Below are positions 56,172 through 64,000 of a DNA stretch of 64,000 nucleotides, one piece after another. The translations under genes and the position numbers were made by a program. This DNA is from Idiomarina xiamenensis 10-D-4. GTDB lineage: Bacteria > Pseudomonadota > Gammaproteobacteria > Enterobacterales > Alteromonadaceae. The DNA lies in assembly GCF_000299895.1 (NCBI RefSeq), contig NZ_AMRG01000011.1, positions 62,001 through 126,000 of the forward strand. The letters run 5' to 3'. Each line of letters starts with the position of its first letter. Position 1 is the first letter of the stretch. The notes under the pieces are model-generated. The model was not told the origin of the DNA. It made no database searches and worked only from the letters and a program-made list of their open reading frames with translations.

Positions 56172-57542
56172 TACGGCTTCAAGCGCCTCTGCCAGATTTT
56201 TTACGGCAGTTACCTGCATCCCTTCGATAGGCTGTTTAGGCTTGTTCGCCAGCGGTACAATAGCACGTCGAAAGCCATGCTTAGCCGCTTCGCGCAAACG
56301 CTCAGAGCCATTCGGTACGGGGCGTATCTCACCAGCCAAGCCGACCTCACCAAAGACAATCAAATCGCGCGCTAAGGGATTATCTCGAAAGCTCGATACG
56401 ATAGCCAGCAGCAGTGCTAAGTCGGCTGATGTCTCCGCGACTTTAACACCGCCAACAACGTTGACGAAGACATCTTGATCGGACACATGCAAACCACCAT
56501 GGCGATGCAATACCGCTAACAGCAATGCCAAGCGAGTTTGCTCTAAACCCACCGCCACACGACGCGGATTTGCCAGCTGTGAATGGTCAACCAAGGCCTG
56601 AATTTCGACTAACAACGGTCGTGTGCCTTCCCATACCACCATCACCACGGAACCATTGCCGTGTTCCTCACCACGCTGCAAGAAAATCGCCGACGGATTG
56701 GTAACCTCTTTCAAGCCCGCCGAGGTCATCGCAAATACGCCAAGCTCATTCACCGCACCAAAGCGGTTTTTATGACCACGCAGGGTGCGGAAGCGCGAAT
56801 CACCATCGCCATCTAACATAATTGAGCAATCGATACAGTGCTCCAATACCTTCGGACCAGCCAAACTACCGTCTTTGGTGACATGTCCCACCATCACAAT
56901 AGCAACACCATTTTGCTTGGCGTAACGGGTCAGGTAAGCGGCGCTTTCGCGCACTTGCGACACGCTACCCGGAGCCGACTGAATATCGGTTAAGTGCATC
57001 ACCTGAATCGAGTCAATCACCATGATGGCCGGTTTTTCTTGGTCGGCAAGATGACAAATAGCTTCTACCGAGGTTTCTGCCAGCATGCGCAGCTTATCGC
57101 TGGGCAGGCTCAATCGCCGCGCCCGCAGTGCCACTTGTTGTAACGATTCCTCGCCAGTGACGTACAACGCCCCCATACGCTCGGCTAAGTGGCACATCAT
57201 CTGTAATAACAAGGTACTTTTACCGGCCCCGGGTGAACCGCCGATCAGGATAGCGGAGCCAGGCACTACCCCGCCCCCGAGTACTCGATCAAATTCCTGA
57301 TATCCGGAGCTAAAGCGCGGAACATCACTAACATCGACATCTTTTAAGGTTTTTACCGTCGCCTGTGTGCTACCGCTATAACCACCACGGCCACTTTGGC
57401 TGACGTGCTGTCGCGTTACACTCGGCGCAGTGCGTACTTCGGTCAGCGTATTCCACGCTTTGCACTCACTACACTGGCCTAACCAGCGCGGAAAATCGGC
57501 ACCACAGTCACTGCATACATAAGCGGTTTTCGCTTTCGCCAT
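56169..57542 (-). CDS. radA: DNA repair protein RadA (Sms)
   Basis: RecA-like branch-migration helicase, 457 residues from the ATG at 57542 (E. coli 460). N-terminal zinc finger with two CxxC pairs (VCSDCGADFPRWLGQCSEC), RecA core with Walker A GGSPGAGKSTLL, the RadA-specific KNRFG motif in RGHKNRFG, and a C-terminal Lon-protease-like domain (about 290-457). An upstream in-frame GTG three codons earlier is an alternative start. In E. coli radA is next to serB; here a PilZ gene sits between. Confidence 0.96.
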   Translation of the reverse strand: MAKAKTAYVCSDCGADFPRWLGQCSECKAWNTLTEVRTAPSVTRQHVSQSGRGGYSGSTQATVKTLKDVDVSDVPRFSSGYQEFDRVLGGGVVPGSAILIGGSPGAGKSTLLLQMMCHLAERMGALYVTGEESLQQVALRARRLSLPSDKLRMLAETSVEAICHLADQEKPAIMVIDSIQVMHLTDIQSAPGSVSQVRESAAYLTRYAKQNGVAIVMVGHVTKDGSLAGPKVLEHCIDCSIMLDGDGDSRFRTLRGHKNRFGAVNELGVFAMTSAGLKEVTNPSAIFLQRGEEHGNGSVVMVVWEGTRPLLVEIQALVDHSQLANPRRVAVGLEQTRLALLLAVLHRHGGLHVSDQDVFVNVVGGVKVAETSADLALLLAIVSSFRDNPLARDLIVFGEVGLAGEIRPVPNGSERLREAAKHGFRRAIVPLANKPKQPIEGMQVTAVKNLAEALEAV

Positions 57543-57693
57543 CTCTAACACCCTAAAGTTTTATCTTATTACGTCGTTATGCTAACCAGTGTAACGTGCT
57601 TTACACCATGCAGGCAGACGCATAGTCATTGCCTTATACAACTATTCTACGCTAAGTTAGCGCATTAAGAACCAAGCAGAAGACTTTGGATAC

Positions 57694-60204
57694 ATGGACG
57701 CCGAGCACTTCCAGCAACTGATCGATCAATTAAAGCCGATTGCCAATGAGCCTGAGTTTGACAAAATATTTCAGCGCTTAACGCAAAACGAAGATGGCCC
57801 AACTCGCTTCAAACTAAAAGCCACCTTGAAAGAACTCGCGGCGCCTTGCCAGCGCATTTTAGATTTGCGCAAACGCGTAGACGGTCAGTGTCGTCCCTAT
57901 ACCATTAACGACCGCACCCACTATTTAGACGACGTTGCCATCACCATTTTAGAGCAAGGACTTAAGCTTTATAACGGTGTATTTACTTTCGATACCTATC
58001 AACAAATCTTAAATGCCGATAATAACCTGCGCGTCATGCATCGTCGTGCACAGCAGCAAGCGCTGCTACAGCGCCAACAAGACGATGATAACTTAGCCAG
58101 TGATATTAACAGCGCCGACGCCACCACACTCAACTATCCGGCGCATGTGTTACAGTTCGCCGACTACCGCTTGCGCCGCGAAGAGCGGATGAACTTTGTC
58201 ATCGACGTGGAGCTGTTGCTGGAAAATGGCAAAGTCTATAACGGCGTTACGACGGATATCTCTTTAAGCGGTCTACGCCTAAAATTAAAAACCAAGAAGA
58301 TCGTTAAATTTAAGGACAAACAACAATTAGCGATTCGCTTTAATGGTCTGGCGCGGGAGTTTACCATCGATCCGAATATGCAGGTGCCATATATACTGGT
58401 AAACAATGACATTCGTGACCAGCAGCAGTATGTCAGCCTCATGCTATCTCCCGAGCATGACAATCAAGCCTTTAGTAACTTTTTGACCGGCTTTATTAAT
58501 GGCTATAAACGACGTTATAAAGTTAATATCGATAACACCTTTGAAACCGTCGAAACCAAAGCGCATGAACAGTTTTACCTGCCACGCATGGACCACTTGC
58601 CGATTTACTTTAAGCGCACAGAAAAACTGGTGTATGCGGATATGGTGTTACAAACCGATAATAATCGACAATTAATTGATTATTGGCGCGACCACCGTAA
58701 CCAGCCGATGTTAGGTGCCCTATTTAACGGCAGTCGCCTAAAACAGCTACTCACGTCAAGCCAACTTGAGCCTTACTTGGTGCTGTATTGTTTTAGCCTG
58801 ACAGTGGCCGATAAGGTTGTATTTTATTCGGCAACCGAGGCCGAACTAGAACAACATCAGTGTCGTGAGTGTTACTTTAGTATCGGCCAACGCCGTCAAA
58901 GCTGGCGGGTATTGCGCTTAAGTTTAAGTCAGGCCGATTTAGCTAAAGCTTGGCAACCGCTGAGTGTCCCCGAACACATTCAGCAGCAAAGCCGCGAACG
59001 CCCACCCAGTGCTGCGGTAATGAAACGCTTACAAGGCATTAGCCATATTGGTTGTTTAAGTGATATCACCGCCACCTGTCAGCCTGCCGAAGTCAACTAC
59101 AGCGGTGACCGGCGCTTAGAGCGCCTACGCCCGTTCATGCATCCGCTTAACTTGCCCTTTAAAACCAAGGCTATACCGCTAGAGTTTGTTAATTTGCGAC
59201 GCGAACAGCGTTTTAGTCATCGCTCAAAAATCATCGTACATATGAGCCAACGCAGCCGCGATGCAATCACTCGTGACTTTTCGGTACGCGGCTTGCAAAT
59301 CGACAGCGAATTGCCTATTCACTGTCGTGTCGGTGATACCTTAACGGTTGATTTACCCGATTTACAAAAGCTCACTAAGCAATACAGCTTAAAACAACTG
59401 CCCTATACCGTTGTCGGGCGCAGTGATGACGGCCGCAACATTAATTTGCAAACCACAGATATCGCCGGCGAGCACCCCGCCGAAGCTTTTTTTAACGAGT
59501 TAATCGCCAATAACCAAACCAAACTGCGGCAAGCCCAAGAGTCGGGCCAACGTCATGGTGTTGAACTGTGCTTACGTAACCTTTATTGCGACGCCATGAT
59601 GAGTTCGCCGATGTTTATCTATAAACAACAGAACCAATATGAAATCGGTAGTATCGCGTTTTCGCAACAGCCGCTGAATTTAGCTGCAGCGTTACGGCAA
59701 ACCACCCCAGGAAATCGACACGATACCGTATCGCTACAAATGCTGTTCAACGACGACATGATACATCAACAGTTGTTACCTCAGTTACACGAACTAAGCC
59801 GCCAATCGGCTCCCGACCAGAGTCTGCTACTGATTAAACTATCACCTTATGGCGAACGGCCGATACAGCGTTGGTTGTTGTCTCATGCAAACGACGAAAC
59901 GGCGGCCATCGTATTACAAGGTGCTCGCGCTGATGACGTGTTATTAGCCTTTCAGTTAAGTTTGACTCGTACCGGCCGACCGGATATTGAATTTATTACC
60001 AACGAACTACATTATCTGGCTGGCTATGCTGCGCATAAAGCCAAACAACTTGAGCAAGAATTATGGCGTGTTTATGGCATCATTGATGCGTTAGAAGTTA
60101 CCGATGCCGTATTACAGGCGCTAGCTCAATCAACCACTTTTATTGATAATCAGCGGCAGCGTCGTCATCAGTTATTTACCCAAGCAGCAACCCGCAACAA
60201 CTAA
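57694..60204 (+). CDS. Large protein with two PilZ (c-di-GMP-binding) domains
   Basis: An 836-residue soluble protein with two PilZ motifs. The first is RREER (161-165) with DISLSG (188-193). The second is RREQR (502-506) with DFSVRG (528-533). Both keep the RxxxR and (D/N)xSxxG residues that hold cyclic-di-GMP. The regions between and after (about 280-480 and 600-836) are not recognised. No membrane helix or signal. It lies between divergent radA and convergent serB and overlaps serB by four bases. It is likely a cyclic-di-GMP effector for motility, adhesion or biofilm, by inference from PilZ alone. Confidence 0.87.
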   Translation: MDAEHFQQLIDQLKPIANEPEFDKIFQRLTQNEDGPTRFKLKATLKELAAPCQRILDLRKRVDGQCRPYTINDRTHYLDDVAITILEQGLKLYNGVFTFDTYQQILNADNNLRVMHRRAQQQALLQRQQDDDNLASDINSADATTLNYPAHVLQFADYRLRREERMNFVIDVELLLENGKVYNGVTTDISLSGLRLKLKTKKIVKFKDKQQLAIRFNGLAREFTIDPNMQVPYILVNNDIRDQQQYVSLMLSPEHDNQAFSNFLTGFINGYKRRYKVNIDNTFETVETKAHEQFYLPRMDHLPIYFKRTEKLVYADMVLQTDNNRQLIDYWRDHRNQPMLGALFNGSRLKQLLTSSQLEPYLVLYCFSLTVADKVVFYSATEAELEQHQCRECYFSIGQRRQSWRVLRLSLSQADLAKAWQPLSVPEHIQQQSRERPPSAAVMKRLQGISHIGCLSDITATCQPAEVNYSGDRRLERLRPFMHPLNLPFKTKAIPLEFVNLRREQRFSHRSKIIVHMSQRSRDAITRDFSVRGLQIDSELPIHCRVGDTLTVDLPDLQKLTKQYSLKQLPYTVVGRSDDGRNINLQTTDIAGEHPAEAFFNELIANNQTKLRQAQESGQRHGVELCLRNLYCDAMMSSPMFIYKQQNQYEIGSIAFSQQPLNLAAALRQTTPGNRHDTVSLQMLFNDDMIHQQLLPQLHELSRQSAPDQSLLLIKLSPYGERPIQRWLLSHANDETAAIVLQGARADDVLLAFQLSLTRTGRPDIEFITNELHYLAGYAAHKAKQLEQELWRVYGIIDALEVTDAVLQALAQSTTFIDNQRQRRHQLFTQAATRNN

Positions 60205-60863
60205 GCTTTTGCTTGAGCGTCGATTAAACGCGTGGCTAACGCGCTTAAATCACGTTGATCATAAATAATGTCAGCAATTTGATTCAATGCTGGCTTAGCG
60301 CAATAGGCAACGCCGGTACCCGCCGCCAGTAACATATCACGGTCGTTGGCTCCGTCGCCGACAGCAACGGTTCTCGATATCGGTATTTGCCAACGTTGCG
60401 CCAGCATTTTTAGCTGTTGTGCTTTGACCTGAGCATCAACGATACGACCCAGCACTTTACCGGTTAAGCGCCCAGCTTCAATCTCAAGTTGGTTAGCCAC
60501 CACAGCATCAAGTTGCAGTGCTTGTTGTAAGCGTTCAGCAAACCAAGTGAAGCCTCCCGACAGCAACACGCAGCGCCAGCCGGCCTGCTGCAACGTTGCG
60601 ATACACTGCTGTACACCAGGGTTAAAAGGGATAGGTTGAAACAATTGCTGTAACCGAGTTTGCTCGACACCAGCGAGTAATGCCACTCGCTCCCGCAAGC
60701 TTTGCTGAAAGTCGATGTCACCGCGCATGGCCGCTTCAGTCACCTGACTTACCGCTTGTTTACAGCCCGCCAAGGCGGCAATTTCATCGATACACTCAAT
60801 ACTGATTAGGGTCGAATCCATGTCAAAAGCAATTAACCCAGCACTGGCTGTTAACTCATTCAT
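60201..60863 (-). CDS. serB: Phosphoserine phosphatase
   Basis: Last step of serine synthesis, HAD superfamily, 220 residues. Motif I FDMDST (Asp14 nucleophile, Asp16), motif II VLLSGG, and motif III/IV with VAVGDGANDRDML. It is shorter than E. coli SerB (322), lacking the N-terminal ACT-like regulatory domain, so it represents the catalytic core only. It is divergent from ytjB, as in E. coli, and overlaps the PilZ gene stop by four bases. Serine made here is a substrate of GlyA in the same window. Confidence 0.94.
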   Translation of the reverse strand: MNELTASAGLIAFDMDSTLISIECIDEIAALAGCKQAVSQVTEAAMRGDIDFQQSLRERVALLAGVEQTRLQQLFQPIPFNPGVQQCIATLQQAGWRCVLLSGGFTWFAERLQQALQLDAVVANQLEIEAGRLTGKVLGRIVDAQVKAQQLKMLAQRWQIPISRTVAVGDGANDRDMLLAAGTGVAYCAKPALNQIADIIYDQRDLSALATRLIDAQAKA

Positions 60864-60949
60864 AAAAATCCTTATTGGCGATATCTAAATCAGCCTAATC
60901 ATTCACATCAGAATTGCCAGCGCCGCAGCAGCGTCGTATAGTGAGCGCC

Positions 60950-61552
60950 ATGTACAAAGTCAGTCCTAATATCTTAGCCATCGGTCGCCTGCTCTCCAAG
61001 CGACTTTTACGGCTTGCCATCGCCGCCCTGCTGGTTTTTTCGATTATGCAGGTGTGGAGCGGTGCGGTATTGCAATCTCAACAACGCCTATTACTGCATA
61101 GTCAGCAGCTATTACGTTTAACTGTCGAACAAACGGCACACGAAGCCACTCGCTATTTACGCAATAACGACGCCCAGAGCTTAACCCAGTTAGCCGATGA
61201 TACCATTCAACGGCCGGGTGTCATGAGCGTAGTGATTCGCGACCGTAATGGTGAACAATTAGCGCTGGCTGGCTATCCTACCTCATTGCTTGATTGGCCT
61301 GCTCATCAACAACAACAGCCACTAACGTTATTAGGCGAGCTTGGTACTCGAGACCAAGTTGAGGGTTATGTACAGATCATCTTTGACCAGCAACAAATCG
61401 TGCATCAAAGCGACAGTGCGTTGCAGGATTTAATTAGCCAAGGTCGCATTTTGCTGCTGCTGGCAGTATTGGCTGGCGTATTCATTATGCTTGGCTTTAA
61501 TCGTGTGCGTGACCGCTACTGGCCCGTAGCAGAGAACGACAAAAAATCCTGA
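60950..61552 (+). CDS. ytjB: YtjB/Smp-family membrane protein
   Basis: A 200-residue protein with an N-terminal membrane helix (about 18-37, LAIAALLVFSIMQVW), a periplasmic domain (about 40-160, with VMSVVIRDRNGEQLA), and a second helix (about 166-184, LLLLAVLAGVFIMLGF). This matches the E. coli Smp (YtjB) layout, a protein also divergent from serB; function unknown. The ATG at 60950 follows GTGAG; an in-frame GTG three codons upstream and a TTG twelve codons upstream are possible. Its end overlaps the convergent tatD gene by 37 bases. Confidence 0.82.
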   Translation: MYKVSPNILAIGRLLSKRLLRLAIAALLVFSIMQVWSGAVLQSQQRLLLHSQQLLRLTVEQTAHEATRYLRNNDAQSLTQLADDTIQRPGVMSVVIRDRNGEQLALAGYPTSLLDWPAHQQQQPLTLLGELGTRDQVEGYVQIIFDQQQIVHQSDSALQDLISQGRILLLLAVLAGVFIMLGFNRVRDRYWPVAENDKKS

Positions 61553-62289
61553 GTATTCTGCCACAACTGCTGGCGTAACTCCGCTTCGGGTTGGCCCAGT
61601 ATAACAGCCAACTCTCGCACAACCCTTGCTATTCGCGCCGGTTCGTTTCGTTGGCCTTGGTAACCCGACAACGGCATGTCTGGCGAGTCAGTTTCCAGTA
61701 GTAAGTGTTTGCTACCAACTTTAGCTATTGTGGCACGAGTCTTTTTTGCTCGTGGATAAGTAATAATACCACCAACGCCCAAATAAAAGCCGAGTGATAG
61801 ATAACGTTGTGCTTGCTGAAAGTTACCACTAAACGCATGGACAACACCGCCTACCAGCTGCTGCTGACTAATCAACGCCGACATTTCATCCAGCGTTTTG
61901 CGGTGATGCAAAATCACCGGTCTTGCCAGCTCAGCGGCCAACTGCAATTGCGCATTGAAGAACCACCGCTGCTGTTCATGGTTGTCGCAAGTGGCATCTA
62001 AACCGATTTCGCCAATCGCACTTCGCGGAAACTTTAACAATTGTTCACGCAGGCGCTCGATGTCACCGCCTTGGTGCTGTTGGAGAAAGTAAGGGTGAAG
62101 ACCAAAAGCATTATGCAGGCCGCCATACTGTTCCGCTAGGCGTTGCTGTTTGGGCCACTGTGCAGCGCTGACTCCGGGTATCAATATATCGCTGACACCA
62201 GCATCCTGGGCGCGCTGTAACAACGCTTCTCGATCGTCATCAAACACCGCAAAGTCTAGGTGGCAATGACTATCGAAAAGCGTTTGCAT
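61516..62289 (-). CDS. yjjV: TatD-family metal-dependent deoxyribonuclease
   Basis: Amidohydrolase-fold nuclease of 257 residues. Metal ligands: DSHCHLD at residues 6-12, AFGLHPYF, GEIGLD (Glu and Asp), ILHHRK, HAFSG and TDSPDMPL. Best fit is the YjjV branch. It lies two bases after the prfC stop, so they form one transcript. In E. coli yjjV is also in the prfC neighbourhood. 3' end overlaps ytjB. Confidence 0.92.
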   Translation of the reverse strand: MQTLFDSHCHLDFAVFDDDREALLQRAQDAGVSDILIPGVSAAQWPKQQRLAEQYGGLHNAFGLHPYFLQQHQGGDIERLREQLLKFPRSAIGEIGLDATCDNHEQQRWFFNAQLQLAAELARPVILHHRKTLDEMSALISQQQLVGGVVHAFSGNFQQAQRYLSLGFYLGVGGIITYPRAKKTRATIAKVGSKHLLLETDSPDMPLSGYQGQRNEPARIARVVRELAVILGQPEAELRQQLWQNTQDFLSFSATGQ

Positions 62290-62291
62290 AG

Positions 62292-63881
62292 TTAGTGCTC
62301 GCGCGTGTGGCTAAAGCTGATTTCGGGATAACGCTCTTGTGCCAAGCTGAGATTAACCATACTGGGAGCAATATAAGTCAGGTTATCGCCACCATCTAAC
62401 GCCAAGTTAGCCTCAGCTTTGCGGCGGAACTCATCCAACTTGCGTTCACTATCGCTGCTTACCCAGCGCGCGGTAGCAACGTTAATGTTCTCGTAAATGG
62501 CTTCCACGTTGTATTCTGATTTCAAACGATGCACGACTACGTCGAACTGCAGCACCCCCACCGCACCGACAATTAAATCGTTATTGATAAGTGGACGAAA
62601 CACCTGCACCGCGCCCTCTTCGGATAGCTGCACTAAGCCTTTTAACAACTGCTTTTGCTTTAACGGATCTTTCAAGCGGATGCGGCGGAATAGCTCTGGG
62701 GCGAAGTTAGGAATACCGCTAAACTTAAATTTCTCACCACCGGTAAAGGTATCGCCGATTTGAATCGTACCGTGATTATGCAGACCGATGATGTCGCCCG
62801 GGTACGCTTGCTCGACATGCGACCGATCGCCGGCTAAGAAAGTTAAGGCATCGCTGATGCGGACATCTTTGCCGACGCGCACCTGATGCATTTTCATACC
62901 TTTTTCGTATTGTCCTGATACGATTCTTAAGAAAGCGACACGGTCACGGTGCTTAGGGTCCATGTTGGCTTGAATTTTAAACACAAAACCCGAGAATGCA
63001 GCGTTATCGGCAGCCACTGCCTGACCGTCATCGGTTTCACGCGGTTGTGGTACTGGCGCCCAATCAACCAAACCATCCAGCATATGGTCAACGCCAAAGT
63101 TACCCAATGCGGTACCAAAAAATACCGGCGTTAATTCTCCCGCTAAAAATAACTCTTTATCAAAGCTATTTGAGGCACCATTAACCAACTCAATTTGCTC
63201 ACGCAAGTCATCAGCATACACACCAATACGTTGGTCTAGTTCGGGGTTATCTAAACCCTTGATAATATCGACTTCCTGAATACGGTGGCCTTGCCCAGTC
63301 TTATATAAAATCACCTCGTCACGTAGCAGGTGATAAACTCCTTTAAAGTTTTTCCCGGAACCGATTGGCCAGGTAATGGGGGCGCATAAAATATTAAGCA
63401 CTTGCTCAACTTCATCCAAGAGTTCTAACGGATCGCGAATATCGCGGTCGAGCTTGTTCATAAAGGTCAGGATTGGCGTGTCACGCAGTCGCGTGACTTC
63501 CATTAATTTAATGGTGCGATCCTCAACGCCTTTAGCGCCATCGATAACCATCAAACACGAGTCGACGGCAGTTAGTGTGCGATACGTATCCTCTGAGAAG
63601 TCCTCGTGACCCGGTGTGTCCAACAAATTGACCAAGGCCTCACCATAAGGAAACTGCATCACCGACGTGGTCACCGAAATACCCCGTTCTTGCTCCATTT
63701 CCATCCAGTCTGACTTAGCGTGCTGGCCTGATTTTTTACCTTTAACGGTACCGGCCTTCTGAATTTGATGGCCGTGCAATAGCACCTTTTCGGTAATGGT
63801 TGTCTTACCGGCATCGGGGTGCGAGATAATAGCGAACGTGCGGCGCTTGGCCACTTCTTTTGCAATCAAGGCGTTTGACAT
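62292..63881 (-). CDS. prfC: Peptide chain release factor 3
   Basis: GTPase that recycles RF1/RF2 from post-termination ribosomes, 529 residues (same as E. coli). G1 [10 protein letters not shown]2/switch region [12 protein letters not shown]3 [15 protein letters not shown]4 NKLDRD. Domain II follows ([18 protein letters not shown]) and then domain III. It is the first gene of a two-gene run with tatD. The 119 bases upstream to the window end hold no further gene that I can support. Confidence 0.97.
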   Translation of the reverse strand: MSNALIAKEVAKRRTFAIISHPDAGKTTITEKVLLHGHQIQKAGTVKGKKSGQHAKSDWMEMEQERGISVTTSVMQFPYGEALVNLLDTPGHEDFSEDTYRTLTAVDSCLMVIDGAKGVEDRTIKLMEVTRLRDTPILTFMNKLDRDIRDPLELLDEVEQVLNILCAPITWPIGSGKNFKGVYHLLRDEVILYKTGQGHRIQEVDIIKGLDNPELDQRIGVYADDLREQIELVNGASNSFDKELFLAGELTPVFFGTALGNFGVDHMLDGLVDWAPVPQPRETDDGQAVAADNAAFSGFVFKIQANMDPKHRDRVAFLRIVSGQYEKGMKMHQVRVGKDVRISDALTFLAGDRSHVEQAYPGDIIGLHNHGTIQIGDTFTGGEKFKFSGIPNFAPELFRRIRLKDPLKQKQLLKGLVQLSEEGAVQVFRPLINNDLIVGAVGVLQFDVVVHRLKSEYNVEAIYENINVATARWVSSDSERKLDEFRRKAEANLALDGGDNLTYIAPSMVNLSLAQERYPEISFSHTREH

Positions 63882-64000
63882 GAATTTCGATTCTTTTCCA
63901 TTAATTCGATACGGGGTTATGCTGCAGGCGTTTTAATCTTACAAGTAGCCTGTACAAACCGATAGGTATGCCGCTATTTTCGCTTATCTTCATGAGCGAA

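Overview
The window is ordinary chromosomal DNA from a gammaproteobacterium, most like the Alteromonadales (Shewanella/Idiomarina/Alteromonas type). This is judged from protein similarity recalled from memory and from gene order; no search was run. Several gene orders match the Escherichia coli chromosome closely: yoaA-tsaB-slp-fadD-rnd, apt-dnaX-ybaB-recR-htpG-adk, the complete his operon, rlmG and yajG-ampG, and divergent serB/ytjB near radA. Marine features are the six-gene DUF3450/ExbB/ExbB/ExbD/TonB/TPR energy-transduction operon, the large TonB-dependent receptor and the nrdR-ribD-ribB(X) cluster. I see no prophage, IS element, CRISPR array, tRNA or rRNA gene. The only structural RNA I can place is the 4.5S SRP RNA.

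Layout. 1-2.5 kb: oxidative-stress and iron genes (truncated peroxiredoxin, grxD, sodB), then fadR. 2.8-13.4 kb: dsbB, then a leftward block of ycgN-ycgM-mltB-ycgL, rnd-fadD, an alpha/beta hydrolase, slp, a small unknown protein, tsaB and yoaA. 14.0-21.4 kb: the his operon (hisL leader and attenuator, then hisG-D-C-B-H-A-F-IE), tightly packed with overlapping start and stop codons. 21.4-25.4 kb: leftward MATE pump, cysteine desulfurase, hydrolase and MAPEG protein. 25.5-32.5 kb: adk, htpG, recR, ybaB, dnaX, apt, a CheY-like receiver and a 43-residue membrane protein.

32.8-41.1 kb: the TonB2-type operon and a TonB-dependent receptor with a hairpin-rich leader. 41.4-45.3 kb: priC, tryptophan 2,3-dioxygenase, ffs, an enoyl-CoA hydratase and a FabH-like synthase. 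45.5-50.1 kb: rightward rlmG-yajG-cyclophilin-ampG-panE. 50.1-54.2 kb: leftward glyA, nrdR, ribD and ribBX. 54.5-64 kb: ettA, radA, a double-PilZ protein, serB, ytjB, a TatD nuclease and prfC.

The best second-look items are regulatory or architectural rather than a new gene system. (i) A run of ten A residues in dnaX has an SD-like element upstream and an immediate -1 frame stop, implying tau/gamma production. (ii) A strong sigma-32-type promoter for htpG overlaps a perfect 13-bp inverted repeat. (iii) RibBX has lost the GTP cyclohydrolase zinc cysteines, and ribE/ribH are missing from their usual place. (iv) The TonB-receptor mRNA leader holds three consecutive inverted repeats. (v) A 43-aa membrane protein lies just upstream of an orphan receiver. 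I did not find convincing evidence of an undescribed multi-gene system.
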